Shown in pieces: positions 27,001 through 39,886 of a DNA stretch of 64,000 bases (its first letter is position 1; each line of letters starts with the position of its first letter). A program made the position numbers and the translations under genes. This DNA is from Scatophagus argus. Lineage: Eukaryota > Chordata > Actinopteri > Scatophagidae. The DNA lies in contig NC_058496.1 in NCBI RefSeq assembly GCF_020382885.2, forward strand, positions 10,149,501 through 10,213,500, in the 5' to 3' direction. The notes beneath the pieces are model-generated. The model had not been told where the DNA came from. It saw nothing but the letters and a program-made list of their open reading frames with translations, and ran no database searches.

Positions 27001-29868
27001 TTCTCAGAGAAGAATTCTGAAAACATGAACACATGTGTTATGATTAGGGGTGTAACGGTACACAAAAAGTACAGCTCAGTATGTATCTTGACTTTGTGTG
27101 AAAGTTGCTACCGGGGGAAGCTCAGAGTTCAAATGAATTTTCTGCATGCTGCATTGTGCACATGTGTGCCAAATTGAAAGACCCATGCTGAAAGTTTTTA
27201 GTTTGTATGTGTGTACTGTTACAGCCCTAGTTATAATTCAAAATGTACTACAATCTATGTTACTGACTAGTTAGAATACCACAGTGTCTTAAATCACTAG
27301 GCAGCATCTTATGTCCAGTTAACTCAGTTAGTCACAGGAGAAGGTGCCACTCCTTTCTTTCCTGCTTTTGGCCATAATAAATACCGTGATGAGGATTGAT
27401 GCTTTCATTGTATATTGATGATAGTGGACTCAATTGATATATCAATCCAGATTGATGGATCCTGCATGTCTTTGTTTGGTTTCTCAATGTATGAAAGTAA
27501 CATAGCCTGCAGTTTATTGTAAGCTGCGTTCCCTTCTGTTCATAGGAAACACAGCACTTCATGACTGCGCAGAGTCAGGCAGTTTGGAGATCATGCGGAT
27601 GTTACTGCAGTATGGAGCAACCATGGAGCAGGACGGCTATGGCATGACGCCGCTGCTCTCAGCCAGCGTCACAGGCCACACTAACATTGTAGATGAACTG
27701 ACAACGCACCAGCAGGTCAGGATTTGTCTGCATAGATGTGCATTTGAGGCTGTTGCTTTGATGTTTTGAATCCATTTAAAATGATGTTCTTTCTTCTGAA
27801 GACAAGCCACATGGAACGCATTGATGCCCTTGAGCTGTTGGGAGCCACGTTTGTTGACAAGAAGAGAGATCTGCTCGGAGCTTTAAAATACTGGAAGAGA
27901 GCCATGGACCTCAGGTACATGGACAGTAATAATATTGTCCATAAACCAGAGCCCAAGCAGCTGATCATGGCATATGACTACGCCAGGGAGGTGAGTGTTA
28001 GTTTGAGTTGGTGATTCTGCTTTGCATGTCATGCTCTTGAAATAGGATTTATTCTTGCTCATGTTCTCATATTTTGGTAAAAGCAGCACACACTTAAGAA
28101 AGGTGAATGTTCATTGTACTTGGAAAAACTTAGAAACAAAGAAGAAGAAGTGTGTTGAGCTGGATTTAGGGTCTTAAAGCCAGTTGCTTCAGGAAAGCAG
28201 TACGTACTTTGCCACACGTGCATGGAAACCCTACGCTGCCTAAATTTAGGCCATTGTCTCGACCATGTAATCTTCTTCCTAGGTAACAAACAGAGAAGAG
28301 CTGGACGGGCTGATATCTGACCCGGATGAGATGCGCATGCAGGCGCTACTTATCCGTGAGAGAATCCTTGGCCCACAGCATCCAGACACGTCTTACTACA
28401 TCCGTTACCGAGGTGCCGTCTATGCAGACTCTGGCAACTTTGAGCGCTGTATCAATCTATGGAAGTATGCCTTGGACATGCAGCAGAGCAACCTTGACCC
28501 CCTCAGCCCCATGACTGCCTCCAGTCTGCTGTCGTTTGCCGAGCTCTTCTCCTTCATGCTGCAAGACAGGGCTAAGGGGCTCTTGGGGACGTCGGTGTCA
28601 TTTGAGGACTTGATGGGGATCCTTTCCAAGAGTGTTTTGGAGATTGAGCGGGCAGTTAAACAAAGCGGACCTATGCCACCAGACCCTGCCCAGCTCAGCA
28701 AAGCACTGTCAATCATCCTGCACCTCATTTGTCTTTTAGAGAAGGTGGCATGTACTGCAGAGCAGGACCACTTCAAGAAGGAAACTATCTATAGGTGGGT
28801 TACATTTAAATCACTTGTATTGGCAACAGTTTGTCTTACAGTAAGGAAAATCATTTAAAAATGACCCGAGTAATTTCTAACCAATAGAATAGTCAGCTGA
28901 AATAAGCAGTGCATTCCACCTCTGCCTCCTTTTGTGAATTTGTATCAACAAGTCACATTCATTGATGAGTGTCATAATCTGTGATAGTAGTTCAATCAAA
29001 CCTGAAGTCCTCATTGTCAGCTGGGACTGAGTGCTGTTACCATGATGGCCTCTTTCCACATCTTGACAGATTCCTGAAGCTCCAGCCATGTGGTAAGAAT
29101 GGCTACAGTCCACTGCACTTGGCAGTTGACCGAAACACTACCTGTGTGGGCCGCTATCCTGTCTGCAAGTTCCCCTCTCTCACAGTGGCTTCCATCCTTC
29201 TTGAGTGTGGGGCAGATGTTAACAGCCGCGATGAAGATGACAACAGGTCAGTCTTTTGTATTTTTCATTGGAAATGGACTTTTGTGAGACTCTTCTAGTC
29301 CTAATGCCTCCTCAAAGTGCTTTACACAGCATCTACTCTAGATTTAGCTTACATAACTTTCTGTTCTCTTACTATCCTCATTTTAATTTGTACGGATAAT
29401 TTTGTTAATAAAAATAACATAACATAAAGTGTATAGTGGAACAAGTATTGTATTTCTTGTCTGTATAAATTAAGAAATTGAAGTACTTAGAAATTTTCCT
29501 AACAACCTTGCGTGATCATGTGTCATTAGGACAGTCAGAACAGACCAAACGTAACATGTTTTGTAGCATGATCTTAAAGCCGGGCTCTTTTCCAAACCTC
29601 CAGCCCTCTTCACATTGCCGCATCCAATGGTCACCCAGACATCATGAACCTGCTGATATCATGCGGGACTCACTTTGACAGCACCAACGCCTTCCAACAA
29701 ACGGCCTGCGACCTCCTGGACGAGAAGGAACTGTCCAGGAATGTCATCCAGCCCATAAACCACACCACCCTGCAGTGCCTAGCCGCCAGGGCCATCATCA
29801 AGCACAGCCTCGACTACCGGGGAAACATCCCTGAGAAACTAGAGGCCTTCGTCTTGCTCCACAGATAA
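24095..29868 (+). CDS. fem1c: fem1c, CUL2 ligase receptor for C-terminal Arg degrons
   Basis: Substrate receptor of the CRL2-FEM1C ubiquitin ligase, which recognises proteins ending in arginine. Exons are 24095-24638, 27546-27715, 27802-27990, 28283-28794, 29070-29246 and 29604-29868. They close in frame to 618 residues (617 in human, from memory). The N-terminal ankyrin repeats fill exon 1 and part of exon 2. F76, D77 (VNFDGE) and D126 (ACFDGH), known degron-pocket residues in the human structure, are all present. A helical TPR-like region follows (exons 3-4). Two C-terminal ankyrin repeats (GYSPLHLAVDRN and NSPLHIAASNGH) and a VHL-box/Cul2-binding segment (TLQCLAARAIIKHSL) end the protein at LLHR. 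Intron 1 is about 2.9 kb and holds transposon remnants. The other introns are 86-357 bp. The gene looks intact and highly conserved. Confidence 0.98.
25203..25265 (+). mobile_element. non-LTR retroelement 3' tail
   Basis: The sequence AATTTCCCTCCAGGGATAAA, then TAAAGGAATTCTGATTCTGATTT, resembles the 3' end of teleost LINE/SINE elements, which finish in short tandem repeats such as (ATTCTG)n. It lies in fem1c intron 1. The family is not resolved. Confidence 0.5.
25390..25434 (+). mobile_element. second retroelement 3' tail
   Basis: GCCAATAAAGCGATTCTGAT followed by (TTC)n repeats is another short LINE-like 3' end, about 125 bp from the previous one and in the same orientation. Family not resolved. 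Confidence 0.4.
26404..26460. repeat. T/G-rich low-complexity tract
   Basis: Runs of TTTG and T in fem1c intron 1. Confidence 0.8.
27045..27229. mobile_element. hAT-like MITE, 185 bp
   Basis: Terminal inverted repeats are visible. The left end is TAGGGGTGTAACGGTACACA. The right end, reverse complemented, is TAGGGCTGTAACAGTACACA, giving 18 of 20 matches. Flanking 8-bp duplications GTTATGAT (27037-27044) and GTTATAAT (27230-27237) differ at one base, as expected for a hAT insertion. There is no transposase, so it is non-autonomous. It lies in fem1c intron 1. Confidence 0.75.
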
Positions 29869-31656
29869 TGATTGTGAAGGAGTGGAGGCGGGTGGATGGA
29901 TGGATGGATGGATGAAAAGAGGAGAGTGTGTGCGATGCCATCGACAGACATGGACAGACTGAGGAGCACTATAGTTCAACACGTGACCCACAAGTTGCTT
30001 GAGGCAGCTGAAAGACACGATTTTGTGGGTTAGTGTTACAAATCCAAACTATCAGAAGTGTATGAAATTGAAGATTCGTGTGAACAAAAAAAATGTCCTT
30101 GTTCAACCAGGATAAACTAAAAATGAGTGGATCGGATGAAGGTATGAGTCAACATTTTCTTCCTCTGTTTGCCCTATCATGGAGCCACAGCTCTGACTGG
30201 TCACAGCCCGATCTGTGGGGATGTATTAGGAGTGAACTGCAACATGGACAAACACGGTTGAATCTCTGGAGGAACTGAGCAAGGGGTTTACGTATTTTTG
30301 CTTTAGAAAAAAATTTTTTTTTTTTTTTTTTGCATATTCCACTATGCTATTTATTGAATGAAACTTGAGAGATTTTTCTCCATGCTGGCTCCAACCCCGT
30401 CTCAACTTTGCCTGCTTCTCTCTTCTCAAAGCACGGATTGAGGCATTTCTACATATGCTGGGACTTCAGGTTATTTTTTGTTCGTCCCATCACTGTTGCC
30501 AACAGCCATGGACCCTTTCTCAGTCACCACTAGGTCCTTTTTTCTTTTTTTTCTTTTTTTTTTTGTTTTGTACTTTTACAATACATTTCATTCTTGCCAT
30601 GCATCATTTGTCGTTCCCACTTTAGTGTGTAACAAAGCTTTACGAGAAGGGTTTAATGTCTGCAAACACCATAAGTGCTTTATTCTTCCTATGCACAGGC
30701 TATGCTGTTGGAAAGAGAGACTGTTGTATTCTGTGCCGGCACTTGTCTGTGCAATATCTCTCATGAGTTTTTGTGTTTACCTCATTGCTGCCGTTTCCTT
30801 CAGTGTATCCCCTCACTTCACTCAAAGAAGGAGGAGGAGGGGGGGTGCAAAAACCATTGTACTGATTGTTGTAAGAAAATTGAATGAATTTGAGTGCTTG
30901 TGTATGTTTGTATGTGTGAAAGAATGAGTGCCACACAGTGCGTTTCTTGTATGCAGAGTGGATTTTATTTTTTTCTTTTTTGAGCTTATACAAATTGAGG
31001 ACAAGAGTTTGGTGAAGTGGCACTCATGGAGATTCCAAAATGCACATGACTGCCACTGGACACCACAGCGGCCAAACTGTCTCCAGCCGCTGGAGTGCAC
31101 AGGCTTATACACAGAAGTGACCTCTTAACGTTCATACACGGCCGACCTTTAAATGCCGTCGTTCTTCTAATGATCATGATCAAAAAGCAAAATCTGTGTA
31201 GGTTTCCAACATTGGCCCACCGTGCATGTGCAGCAGCAGCAGCATTTAACCAGTCACTGCAGAAAACCTTTCTTGTGAACTCATAGACTCCACTACGGCG
31301 AGGGTAGCTCTGCTCATTTTGTACAACTGTCGTCCAATTGTATGAGAACTGATGACGCAGATGAGTAGGAGGACGCTGCGACGAACAGAATAGTAAAGCT
31401 TAAGAATTATCTTGTTTGCACATTAGCTTTAGACGTGTGGATTGGAAAAAAGGGCTTTTCATAATTCGTAGGATTTCATATTGCAGTCTATTAAACCTAA
31501 CAGTTCAAAACCAGACATAGAAAATGTATGAGGACTCCCAGGGCAACTTGATTTGAATCTGCACTTTACTACAGCGGAGATTAAGATTTGATATGGCATT
31601 AATCAGATTCATGTCTTAACAACTAGTTTGACAATAAACCCATGTTGCACATATCT
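29869..31656 (+). other. fem1c: fem1c 3' UTR with poly(A) signal
   Basis: About 1.8 kb after the stop codon, ending with AATAAA at 31633-31638 and then a T/GT-rich region. A (GGAT)n run begins 22 nt after the stop. Long T-runs occur near 30311-30330 and 30538-30562. Confidence 0.75.
29891..29914. repeat. (GGAT)n microsatellite
   Basis: About five tetranucleotide units at the start of the fem1c 3' UTR. Confidence 0.85.
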
Positions 31657-33425
31657 CCTTGTCCGAATGTCTTTATTTCCTTGTGTTGTCTGTTTGTGCG
31701 GCTTATGCAGATGGCAGTTTCAGTAAATGTTTAGGTTTCTATGAGATGATGTCTTATACCCTTGTTTAGGTCATTTCAGTTTTAACTGATGGTAATTTCC
31801 GATGATATGAAAGGCTCTAAGACTACATGTACTGTTAACATCAGGAACATGGACTTACATAGGGAGAAATGCAGCCTTCAGTCCAGACTGAAACTCGCAG
31901 GGAAGTGCTGAAAAACTAGCTTGATCAATGTTAACACAAGATACACTGGAATATAGAGCAAGTTACACATTACCAGTATAGTCATTAAATTGTGTTGTAA
32001 CCAGTTAAAATATGACCTGCAACCTCTTCAGGCGAGAAGTTGAAATAGTAGGACATGGTAGCTTTCAACAAGTTGGTTTCTCTGCTTCTCTATCTGTTAA
32101 TTATTTGTATTTTCCAATAGATTTCCTGTCTATTCTACTTTTACTGTGGGGTCACTAAGGGGTAGACTCCTTTCAGATACTTGAGCCGGGTGTACAGAGA
32201 ACCTTTTCTGGACTGGAATGTGTGCAGAGAAACCTCTGACATTGCAGGCCAGGGTGTTCACACTGTGCATCCAGTTGCATTCAGGAACTTTCCTAAAAAA
32301 AAAAAAAAGGGGGACGGTCTTGTTTGTTCAAGACTCATTTAAAGCAATAAAACAATAACAATGGCTCTGCAGAGAACTTTCACTGTTTTTCTTTGTAAAG
32401 AAGTTTACTAACATTATTTGCCCATTCAGTCATAGAAAGCAACCAAGTGTTTGCTTTTGACTGGAGTGCAAACAATGAAAAACACCACAGACATCCTCTG
32501 GTACAGTAGTTAATATGATCACCATGTTCTTGTTAAATCTGGAACCACAGACTGTACAAGTTAAACAGTGAAATGATGAGGCTATTTTTTTTTATTGTTG
32601 TCTTTTTGTCAACAAATTCAGTGAGAAGTATCTAAAAATTGAAAACAATGTATTTGTGACCTGCTTTTAAAGATTTAGCTTTTCAATAGGAACAAATTGT
32701 CTCGGGTTTTCACTTATCTTGTGAAATATCTTAACAGAAATAACATTAGACCCACCCATGCACCCATTTATGATCCCTTGACGATGTATTTTAAGGACTT
32801 TTGGTGACCCTTGAGGATCACATTTTGTTGCAGCTTCATCCGCATGATAATAATCATTAAGTTAGCTGCTCTGTTTATTTCTCAGTATCTGCGAACTCTC
32901 GTGTTGTTACAGGTCCGTCACTCCCTAATGCCCTTTACTGTCATTCCTGTCACCTACCTTCTCCACCCACTCACTCACCTGCCCAGTCCCATTTTCCTTA
33001 CCAGCCTGGATCAACATATACCAGTTAGGCTCCATTCATTCCCTGTCAGACTGTCTAGTTTGCAGCACAATGTGATTTTGCCAAGTGAAGACATGTCCCT
33101 GGACCAACATCAAACATAGTGTTTCTAGACCATCGTTGCCATCAAGCAATCACCCTCTGCTAGCTTACTGGCAAGCTTACTTGTTAGCATAGCCTACCTA
33201 CTTGGCAAGCTAACTCGCTAACCCTGCAGGAGCTTATTTTATTGCAGGTAGTTCAGGAACACACAGTAATGGTGTCAAAGGAGGGCGATTAGTTGATGGC
33301 AAAGTTAGTCCAGGAACATGTCTGAGTTGGTAAAATCATGTCACGCCTAGTTTGCATCCACCTAGCTTTGCAAACCACCTTTGTTTTGTCTGCCTTCTCT
33401 GCCTGTCCTGCCATTTGGATGTCTG

Positions 33426-33467
33426 TTTTTGACTGTCTTCCTGGGTTTTTTGACTGTCTTCCTGGGG
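33426..33467. repeat. 21-bp tandem duplication in a possible TE relic
   Basis: Two copies of a unit containing TTTTTGACTGTCTTCCTGGG. The surrounding 33330-33560 has the CTGCCT/GACTGTCTTCCTG style common in fish repetitive elements, but I cannot name a family. Confidence 0.6.
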
Positions 33468-34164
33468 TTGACCCATGCATGAAGTTGACCTCAAACTTTT
33501 TTCTTCTTTTTTTTTTCTTTTGTTTTAACTGTGACGGTCTTTGTTTGGGTTCAAACTAACATTTTCTGAGCCGGGACGCAGTGATCCTTAAACTTTTCTT
33601 TTTAAGCATCACAAAAATCCATTCAGGAAGTCCTCTGTTGTTCTGACATTTGTGTCGTGTTGTTTTAGGGTGTCATCTAACAACGTGATGATGAAGTTTC
33701 CTCACATGTAAAGAATAAAAGAGTGGAGTACTGTTTTGATGACACATGTATTGCGTTATATAAAAGCAGTTTCAAATGCTGAAATGGTTGATGATTTACT
33801 TTTTTTTTTTCCTCCACCCCCTCCTCTCTCACAGTGAGGATCTCGCCACCTGTTTTCCTCCTCACATGTACAGCAGCAGCAGTCAGTCCCAGAATGTCAC
33901 ACCTATCCTGAATGTTCCCTTATGAGTCACTGCTAGGATCTCAAGCAAAGTGGAGAGTGGGAATTTCATAATTAGTCACGATCGCTGTAGGTATGTGCGC
34001 TGGGCAGCTGAAGTGGAACAGAGCTGGTTTGGGTAGATGTTTTGTTTTGTTGTTGTTTTTTTTTAAAACCATCTGTGTGTGTCATAGCAGAACAAGAGTC
34101 TGTTCTGTGATTTATCAACAAGGATTTTAAAACATTTGGGGACTACATCATCCAGCCATTTAAT

Positions 34165-34491
34165 ATATGTACAACATGCACCTCTCAGCCGCAGCATATA
34201 AACCAGATGAAGTGAATAATATTAATCATCTGTTTACAGTGCAATGTTCTGCAGGGAACCCTTGGGTTCTGGCAATCATGTGGACGGTCTTTGACACACA
34301 CATCACCCATCTGAACAGCGCAGACCAAATACAAACCCTCAGGGCACAGGAGGATCCAACATTCTGATGCCGGTGACCACAAAATACCCCCAGAGGTCCT
34401 GTGTCCCTTCCCCCCACTGCCAGAGCAGTTTTGGCAGGGGACCTACAAAATATCAAGCAGGTGGTTTAAATGTTGCAGTCGATCGGCGTCT
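34165..34491 (+). mobile_element. degraded, internally deleted Tc1-like transposon remnant
   Basis: Two blocks resemble a widespread teleost repeat I associate with Tc1/mariner-type elements. The first contains ATGTTCTGCAGGGAACCCTT, TTCTGGCAATCATGTGGACG and, further on, CAGACCAAATACA. The second contains AGAGCAGTTTTGGCAGGGGA, ACCTACAAAATATCAAGCAG and GTGGTTTAAATGTTG. The central transposase part is missing and frames are broken, so it is a fossil. Family assignment is from memory. Confidence 0.55.
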
Positions 34492-37400
34492 ACTGTCAGA
34501 ATCAGGACTACAGCTCACTGTGATTTCACCAGGAGTTTAGCTAACCCGAGAAAACCAGTTTGGGGGAAGGGGAAAAAAAGCAGTGATGTAAACAGGAAGT
34601 TTTTAGATTTGTTTTTAAACTCCTGTGGTTTACCGGCAGGGTGGCCCTGAAGAGCATTACTGAACTTTTATTTTTGCTTTTCCTTTTTTTTTTTTGCTTT
34701 ATGACAACCACAACCAGAGTTACCTGCTAAAAATAGCACAGATATTATGAGGTGAGAGAATGTTATTTATTTTGACCATGTGTGACGAGTCTGATCCATC
34801 CTGTTATCTCAGCCGTGTTGAGCTCGGCTAACCTAGATTTCCTTCAGCTGGAATATTAACATCTCTCATTGATGGTAATTGTGAAGTATATGGTGTAGGT
34901 GTTTCTGGGTCTCTGTGTCTCTGTGTCTCTAACAAGGCGAGGCTTGTCAGAGCACAGTGTAAAACATGTGAGCGTTCATGTGGCGCAGCCCCCACTTAAA
35001 CTGGAGGTTCACAGGCCCGTCAGCTCTGTGTCGAACTAGATGTTGACATAATGAGGAAGAGATTAAAAGGAGGTGCTGAGAGAGCGGCGTATAGCTGAAC
35101 AAAGCTCTGTGCCGCAAGAGGAGGGCGTGTGCGTGTGTGTGGGAAGACGGTGTGTATAAAAGACAGATTTTCTAGAAAAATCCCTTGTCAGCTCAGAGGA
35201 GGGGAGGGTATAGTGACTCACCGGGTTGCCCATCAAGTCCCAGCCATGAAGCTGATGAGAAACGACCTCGCTGAGCTGTCTTTGAGCAAGACGCAGACTC
35301 CTTATCAGCTTACATATTACACAGGCGGGAAGTTTGAAGCCATTGCATAAACATGAACACACGCTTTATTGTATATAAAACAGGACAGGTTCACATTTTC
35401 TCACGTTTTAAAACCCATATGTGCATTAAAACACTTTTGCTGTCCCTACTGGATCTATGGGTCAAGTGGATATCCCTGAGTTAACTGCAATTTTACTTTC
35501 AAATTCCATCTTGTCGTTACTATCCTTCGGCTGTAACTGTCAATGGATGCACAAAAAAGTGAGTTTTGTATGGTTGTCCGAGACCGTCAGCTGAAGCTTT
35601 GTGGTAACTGTAGAATAAATTTTTGTTCAGATAGAAGATGCAGTGAAAGCAGAGTGTTTCTGAAACCCATACGGGTATATAGATATGGTTAAGGTTTTGT
35701 GTCATCGTGGCAAAATGTGGACCTGGAGAAACCTGTTGTAGAAGAAATTCCCCCAAAGGTAGTTTTCATTTCTTTGCCAGGTGTTGATATGCCTGCTGTT
35801 CTGTGAACAGATTTTGTCAACGTGATTGCATCAAAACTGTGCGAAATACAGTATACAGAATAAAACCTTCCAGGTGTTTGGCTGAGATCAAAATAAAGGC
35901 TAAGTGCAAAGGTGGGTGTGGTCCGACTCAGGAGTACTGACTACTACAATAATGTACAAAAATTTAATAGTGATGAGTCATGGTTTGGAGTGTCAACATT
36001 TTGGGTGTTATCTAGTTGATATCTAATTTTAAGACGGGCTTCATAAAATGTCAGCCTATCCTTTTAAATTGTGTTTTGAGTCATATCCTTAATGTTTACT
36101 AATTTTATAAGAATTTCTCAACAACTGATTTTGAACTGATTTCAGGAGACAGCTACAGAAAATAATGCATCATGTCTCAGAGGCCCAAGCTGTGGTTGAA
36201 TAGAACAGATTTTCATATGATGTGTTTCTGTGATCACTGTTGAATGTTTATTCATGTTGAATAAACATTTTTTATTCATAAGACAGGCATCTCATGACAG
36301 TTTGCCTTGTCTGAAAAACAAGACCATCATCTGTTGGTTTGTGCAGAGACCATAAAACATGACCTATATCTCGATTTGGTGTATTAGAAATGCTTTCGGG
36401 TCATTTCTTGTGTTTCGTCAAGTTGATGATCATCGGATTAATTTTGATAAGGTCAGACAAAAAAACAAGGGATAAATGTATGAGTGAACAAATTAAACCA
36501 GAGTCTCCAGAAAAAAAACAATCCTGACACAGTCTTCACTCACTGTACACAAGGCTCCACATTGTGGCTTATTTTTGTGGCCTTTTGGCAGCGCTGTTAG
36601 CTCAGCCTACTTCTGTCCCGTCTATATTTAGGGCTGAATAATGCCCTGTTGGAAAGCCGTCCTACATTAAGCGTCTTCCTCCATCTCTCAATACCTGCAG
36701 GTGAACTCGCTTCAGTCACCAGGCACCTTTCCTCTCCATGTGCCGCTCCAGTCCGTCTCAACCTGGTGATGCTTCACCGACATGACCCACAGGTAGGCTC
36801 ATGCTGGGACACGTTCCCAAGAGCGGCAACAAAGAGGAGAATTATGAATAAGGAATTAGGCTTATTGTTTCCTTTAATGTTTTATACTTCTTCTACCTTC
36901 TGCCTCTGTCACTGTCTGTAGCTCTCTGTGGCTGCCGCCTCCTCACACTCCATCTTTTCTGTTTTTAACTCTTCTTTCTCTTCTCTCTCTTTGTTTGTCC
37001 TTGGTCACCACAGCAGCAGGAGAGAAGTTTTTTGTTCCCTTTACTGCATCACGACTCAACAAAAAGCTAACTCCCACCTTTGTTTTACATATGTTTGTGT
37101 TGGGAAAAGCTGCTTAAATTTAGTTTATTACACAGTGAATGTGTGAATATAGTTCACGAAACCTGTTTTCTATGTTCTTTGATGAATCTTTTTGGATTAC
37201 TTTGCAGACTTCACGTGGATTCATCCTGAGTTTAAAGATTTAGCGAGTTTGGCGGGTGGAAAAGTTACAGAAACTTTGGGAAGCGTCATACCTGCTCACT
37301 TTGGCTTAATTCACCTTCTAAAACTGAAACAATAGCTTGATGAATTGATAATTGATTGATAATCAACAGACAATAGAATATCTTTTCGGTTTTGAACGAA

Positions 37401-37988
37401 ACACGACTCGCAAACTTATTACTTATTTTATTGGCATCGCATAAACTTAACTATTAGTTATTGATTCCATTATGGTGGCGCTTCCTTTCACCTTCATAAT
37501 GCTGGATGCCTCCGTATGTCTTTGGAACCACATGTTTCAATGCTGTTTCCTGTTGATCACATTATATTCCTGTTATAATCCGCATCGTCGCTTCACTTCA
37601 CTTCCATCCAGCCCTGGTAAATATGTCGACACTGTCCTCCCAAATGAAGATGGATCTGGCCTCTGCTCTGCTTCGCCACACTGCTGCAGTTTGTTTTCTT
37701 GTTTACTTTGATGCTTCGACAGTGCATCGCTGTGGATGGGAGGAGCACCTGCTGAATGTAAAATAAGAAGGTGGTGACTGAGAAAGTGGTGTTTGGAAAA
37801 CGTGACAGATTACATAAGAGCTGTGGCAGCTAAAAAAGATAGGCAGGGCATTAACATGGGGATCACTGTGGTCTGAAACTGATACCAGTCTGGATTGGAC
37901 ACCAATGTCTCTGCTGCGTTTTTTTTTCCTCTCCTTTCTCACAAACACACATTCTTTCCTTCCTGATTGGACCAGAGGCTGCTAATTG

Positions 37989-38016
37989 TAGTGTAGTGTA
38001 GTGTAATGTGTGTTAA

Positions 38017-38071
<55 letters not shown>
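37989..38071. repeat. compound (GTAGT)n-(TG)n-(GA)n microsatellite
   Basis: A GTAGT run at 37989-38005, TG units at 38019-38040 and GA units at 38041-38071. Confidence 0.95.
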
Positions 38072-38270
38072 TTCCTGCTCTCCAAGCACACTGACACCAA
38101 GGCTTTCCACTTAATGTCAGCTGTCAAAACAACTCTCATATAAATAGAGGGAGAATTAGCTGGCATGGCAGTGATTATGACAACAAATACACAAATTTGA
38201 CACAAACATATGCAAACAACGCACACATAGATACAGTGAGAGGGTCCTCATCTGACTGTGGATTTGACAG

Positions 38271-38388
38271 TCCATCCAACCATCCATTTTCTATACCGCT
38301 TATCCGTCAGGGTCGCAGGGAAGCTGGAGCCTATCCCAGCTGACTACGGGCGAGAGGCGGGGTACACCCTGGACAGTCACTCAAGCTA
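38271..38388 (+). mobile_element. LINE/SINE-type interspersed repeat fragment
   Basis: Contains CCATTTTCTATACCGCTTAT, then GGGTCGCAGGGAAGCTGGAG, CCTATCCCAGCTGACTACGG and GGCGGGGTACACCCTGGACA. This is one of the commonest dispersed sequences in teleost genomes, found at the 3' end of LINE-type elements. The copy is truncated at both sides. Confidence 0.7.
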
Positions 38389-39870
38389 ATTAATGAACAA
38401 TGTTAAATCATCAATATATTATTGTATATTATTATTAAGACAACTGAGGAATAATGTAAAGAAAATATACACACCACACATACATGTAGAAGCACACACT
38501 TCATTTTTTTCTCTTTGACATTAAATATGGATGATTACATAAGCTACAATCAAAGTACAAAAATATAACTCTAGGTGTTATTTACCTCAGAGGGTGATCA
38601 GATTTGATGGAGAGTGAACAAACAGCCCACCGACCGCCATTAGATTCTCATTTGAATGTTACTGACTCCTCATTTGGCACAGAATTATGGACGATGTCAC
38701 CTTTTTCTTTCCCATCAGAGCCCCGTCCACTTCCAAATGGTGAGAACACTGACAGAAACACACAAATACAAACACCCGTTGTGAGACATAATTAAACACT
38801 GTTCTAACTTTGGGAGAAAATATTGTGTACACGAAGGATTCCATCACTCACAGAAAGAAGCTGTTTGAGAAAAGAAGTTTTTTTTTAAGACTCTTTAAAT
38901 GTTATATGCAATTACGCTTTTGTGAACACCTCAGTTGACTCATTTGATCTTCTGTCCACCTGACAGTTTTCATTCTGGCCGTCAATCACTTCGGTCGAGG
39001 TAACCTGCACGGGCTGCTGATGCTGGTGGCTTTCCAGACACTGAAACTCACTGAAACTCAAGTAATGCTTCAAGACGTGGACAGTTGGCAGAAGTGGACA
39101 TTTTACACACAGCCCAACCTGGAATCCAATACACAATCCAGAAACCAGGCGCTGGTCATTTACGGTGTGTGAAGCCCAGGACTTTCGCTTTGATATTGAG
39201 AACCATAAAGTCATGTCTTTACCCGTATGACCATCTCTGGCTTTATTACATCCTCTTCAGTCTCACATATAGGCTAATATCTGTTGTCTGGTGTTTCAGT
39301 GACTTTAGAAAAAGTTTAACATTTAAAGTGGAGTAATCACTCTGTTTCAAGTTTACAATTTGCACGAGGAAAGACATTTCTTCTTCAACAACTTCAACCA
39401 CATTTCTTCCAAAAGTGGAAAGTTGTAAACTGACCTGCTAATCTGTAGTGGCTCTTGAAGTCAAGCAGGCATACGAAATTGGGAAATTGGGAAATTGGTA
39501 AACTATAATATCCTGCATAAACTATAAATCGGTGGTGAAACAAACTTCAGTTGATATACATGATCAGTTTGGTGAACAGTCTGATTTTATGCATGCTTTG
39601 CCCTACATAAAAGATTAGATTATTCAGACTGAATCATGTTGTTCTGCATAGATTGTCACTGTTAGGAGGCAGCTTCTTCAGTAAAGTCCTGCGTTCCTGT
39701 AGGTCACAGCTTATAGTGGTCAGTGGTGACGGTAATATAATGTAACAGTTAGTGTGCAGTCTAGTGGTTTGTATTTGCAGTACATGACTGGTGTTTGGCA
39801 GGCAAGGTGAGAAGCAGGTAACATGACTCAGCAAGCATTAGAAGATAAATATCAAAGTCCAGGCTAGCTG

Positions 39871-39886
39871 CCTTATCGCGATAAGG
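39871..39886. promoter_or_regulatory. 16-bp perfect palindrome with paired GATA sites
   Basis: CCTTATCGCGATAAGG is its own reverse complement and contains two opposed GATA motifs around CGCG. About one such palindrome is expected by chance in 64 kb, so function is speculative. Confidence 0.25.

Noticed and set aside
32811-33119. 102-codon plus-strand ORF
   Set aside because: Composition suggests repeat-derived sequence and no domain is seen. Probably chance.
36649-36921. 90-codon plus-strand ORF
   Set aside because: No homology recognised, no splice partners, and it lies in AT-rich intergenic sequence.
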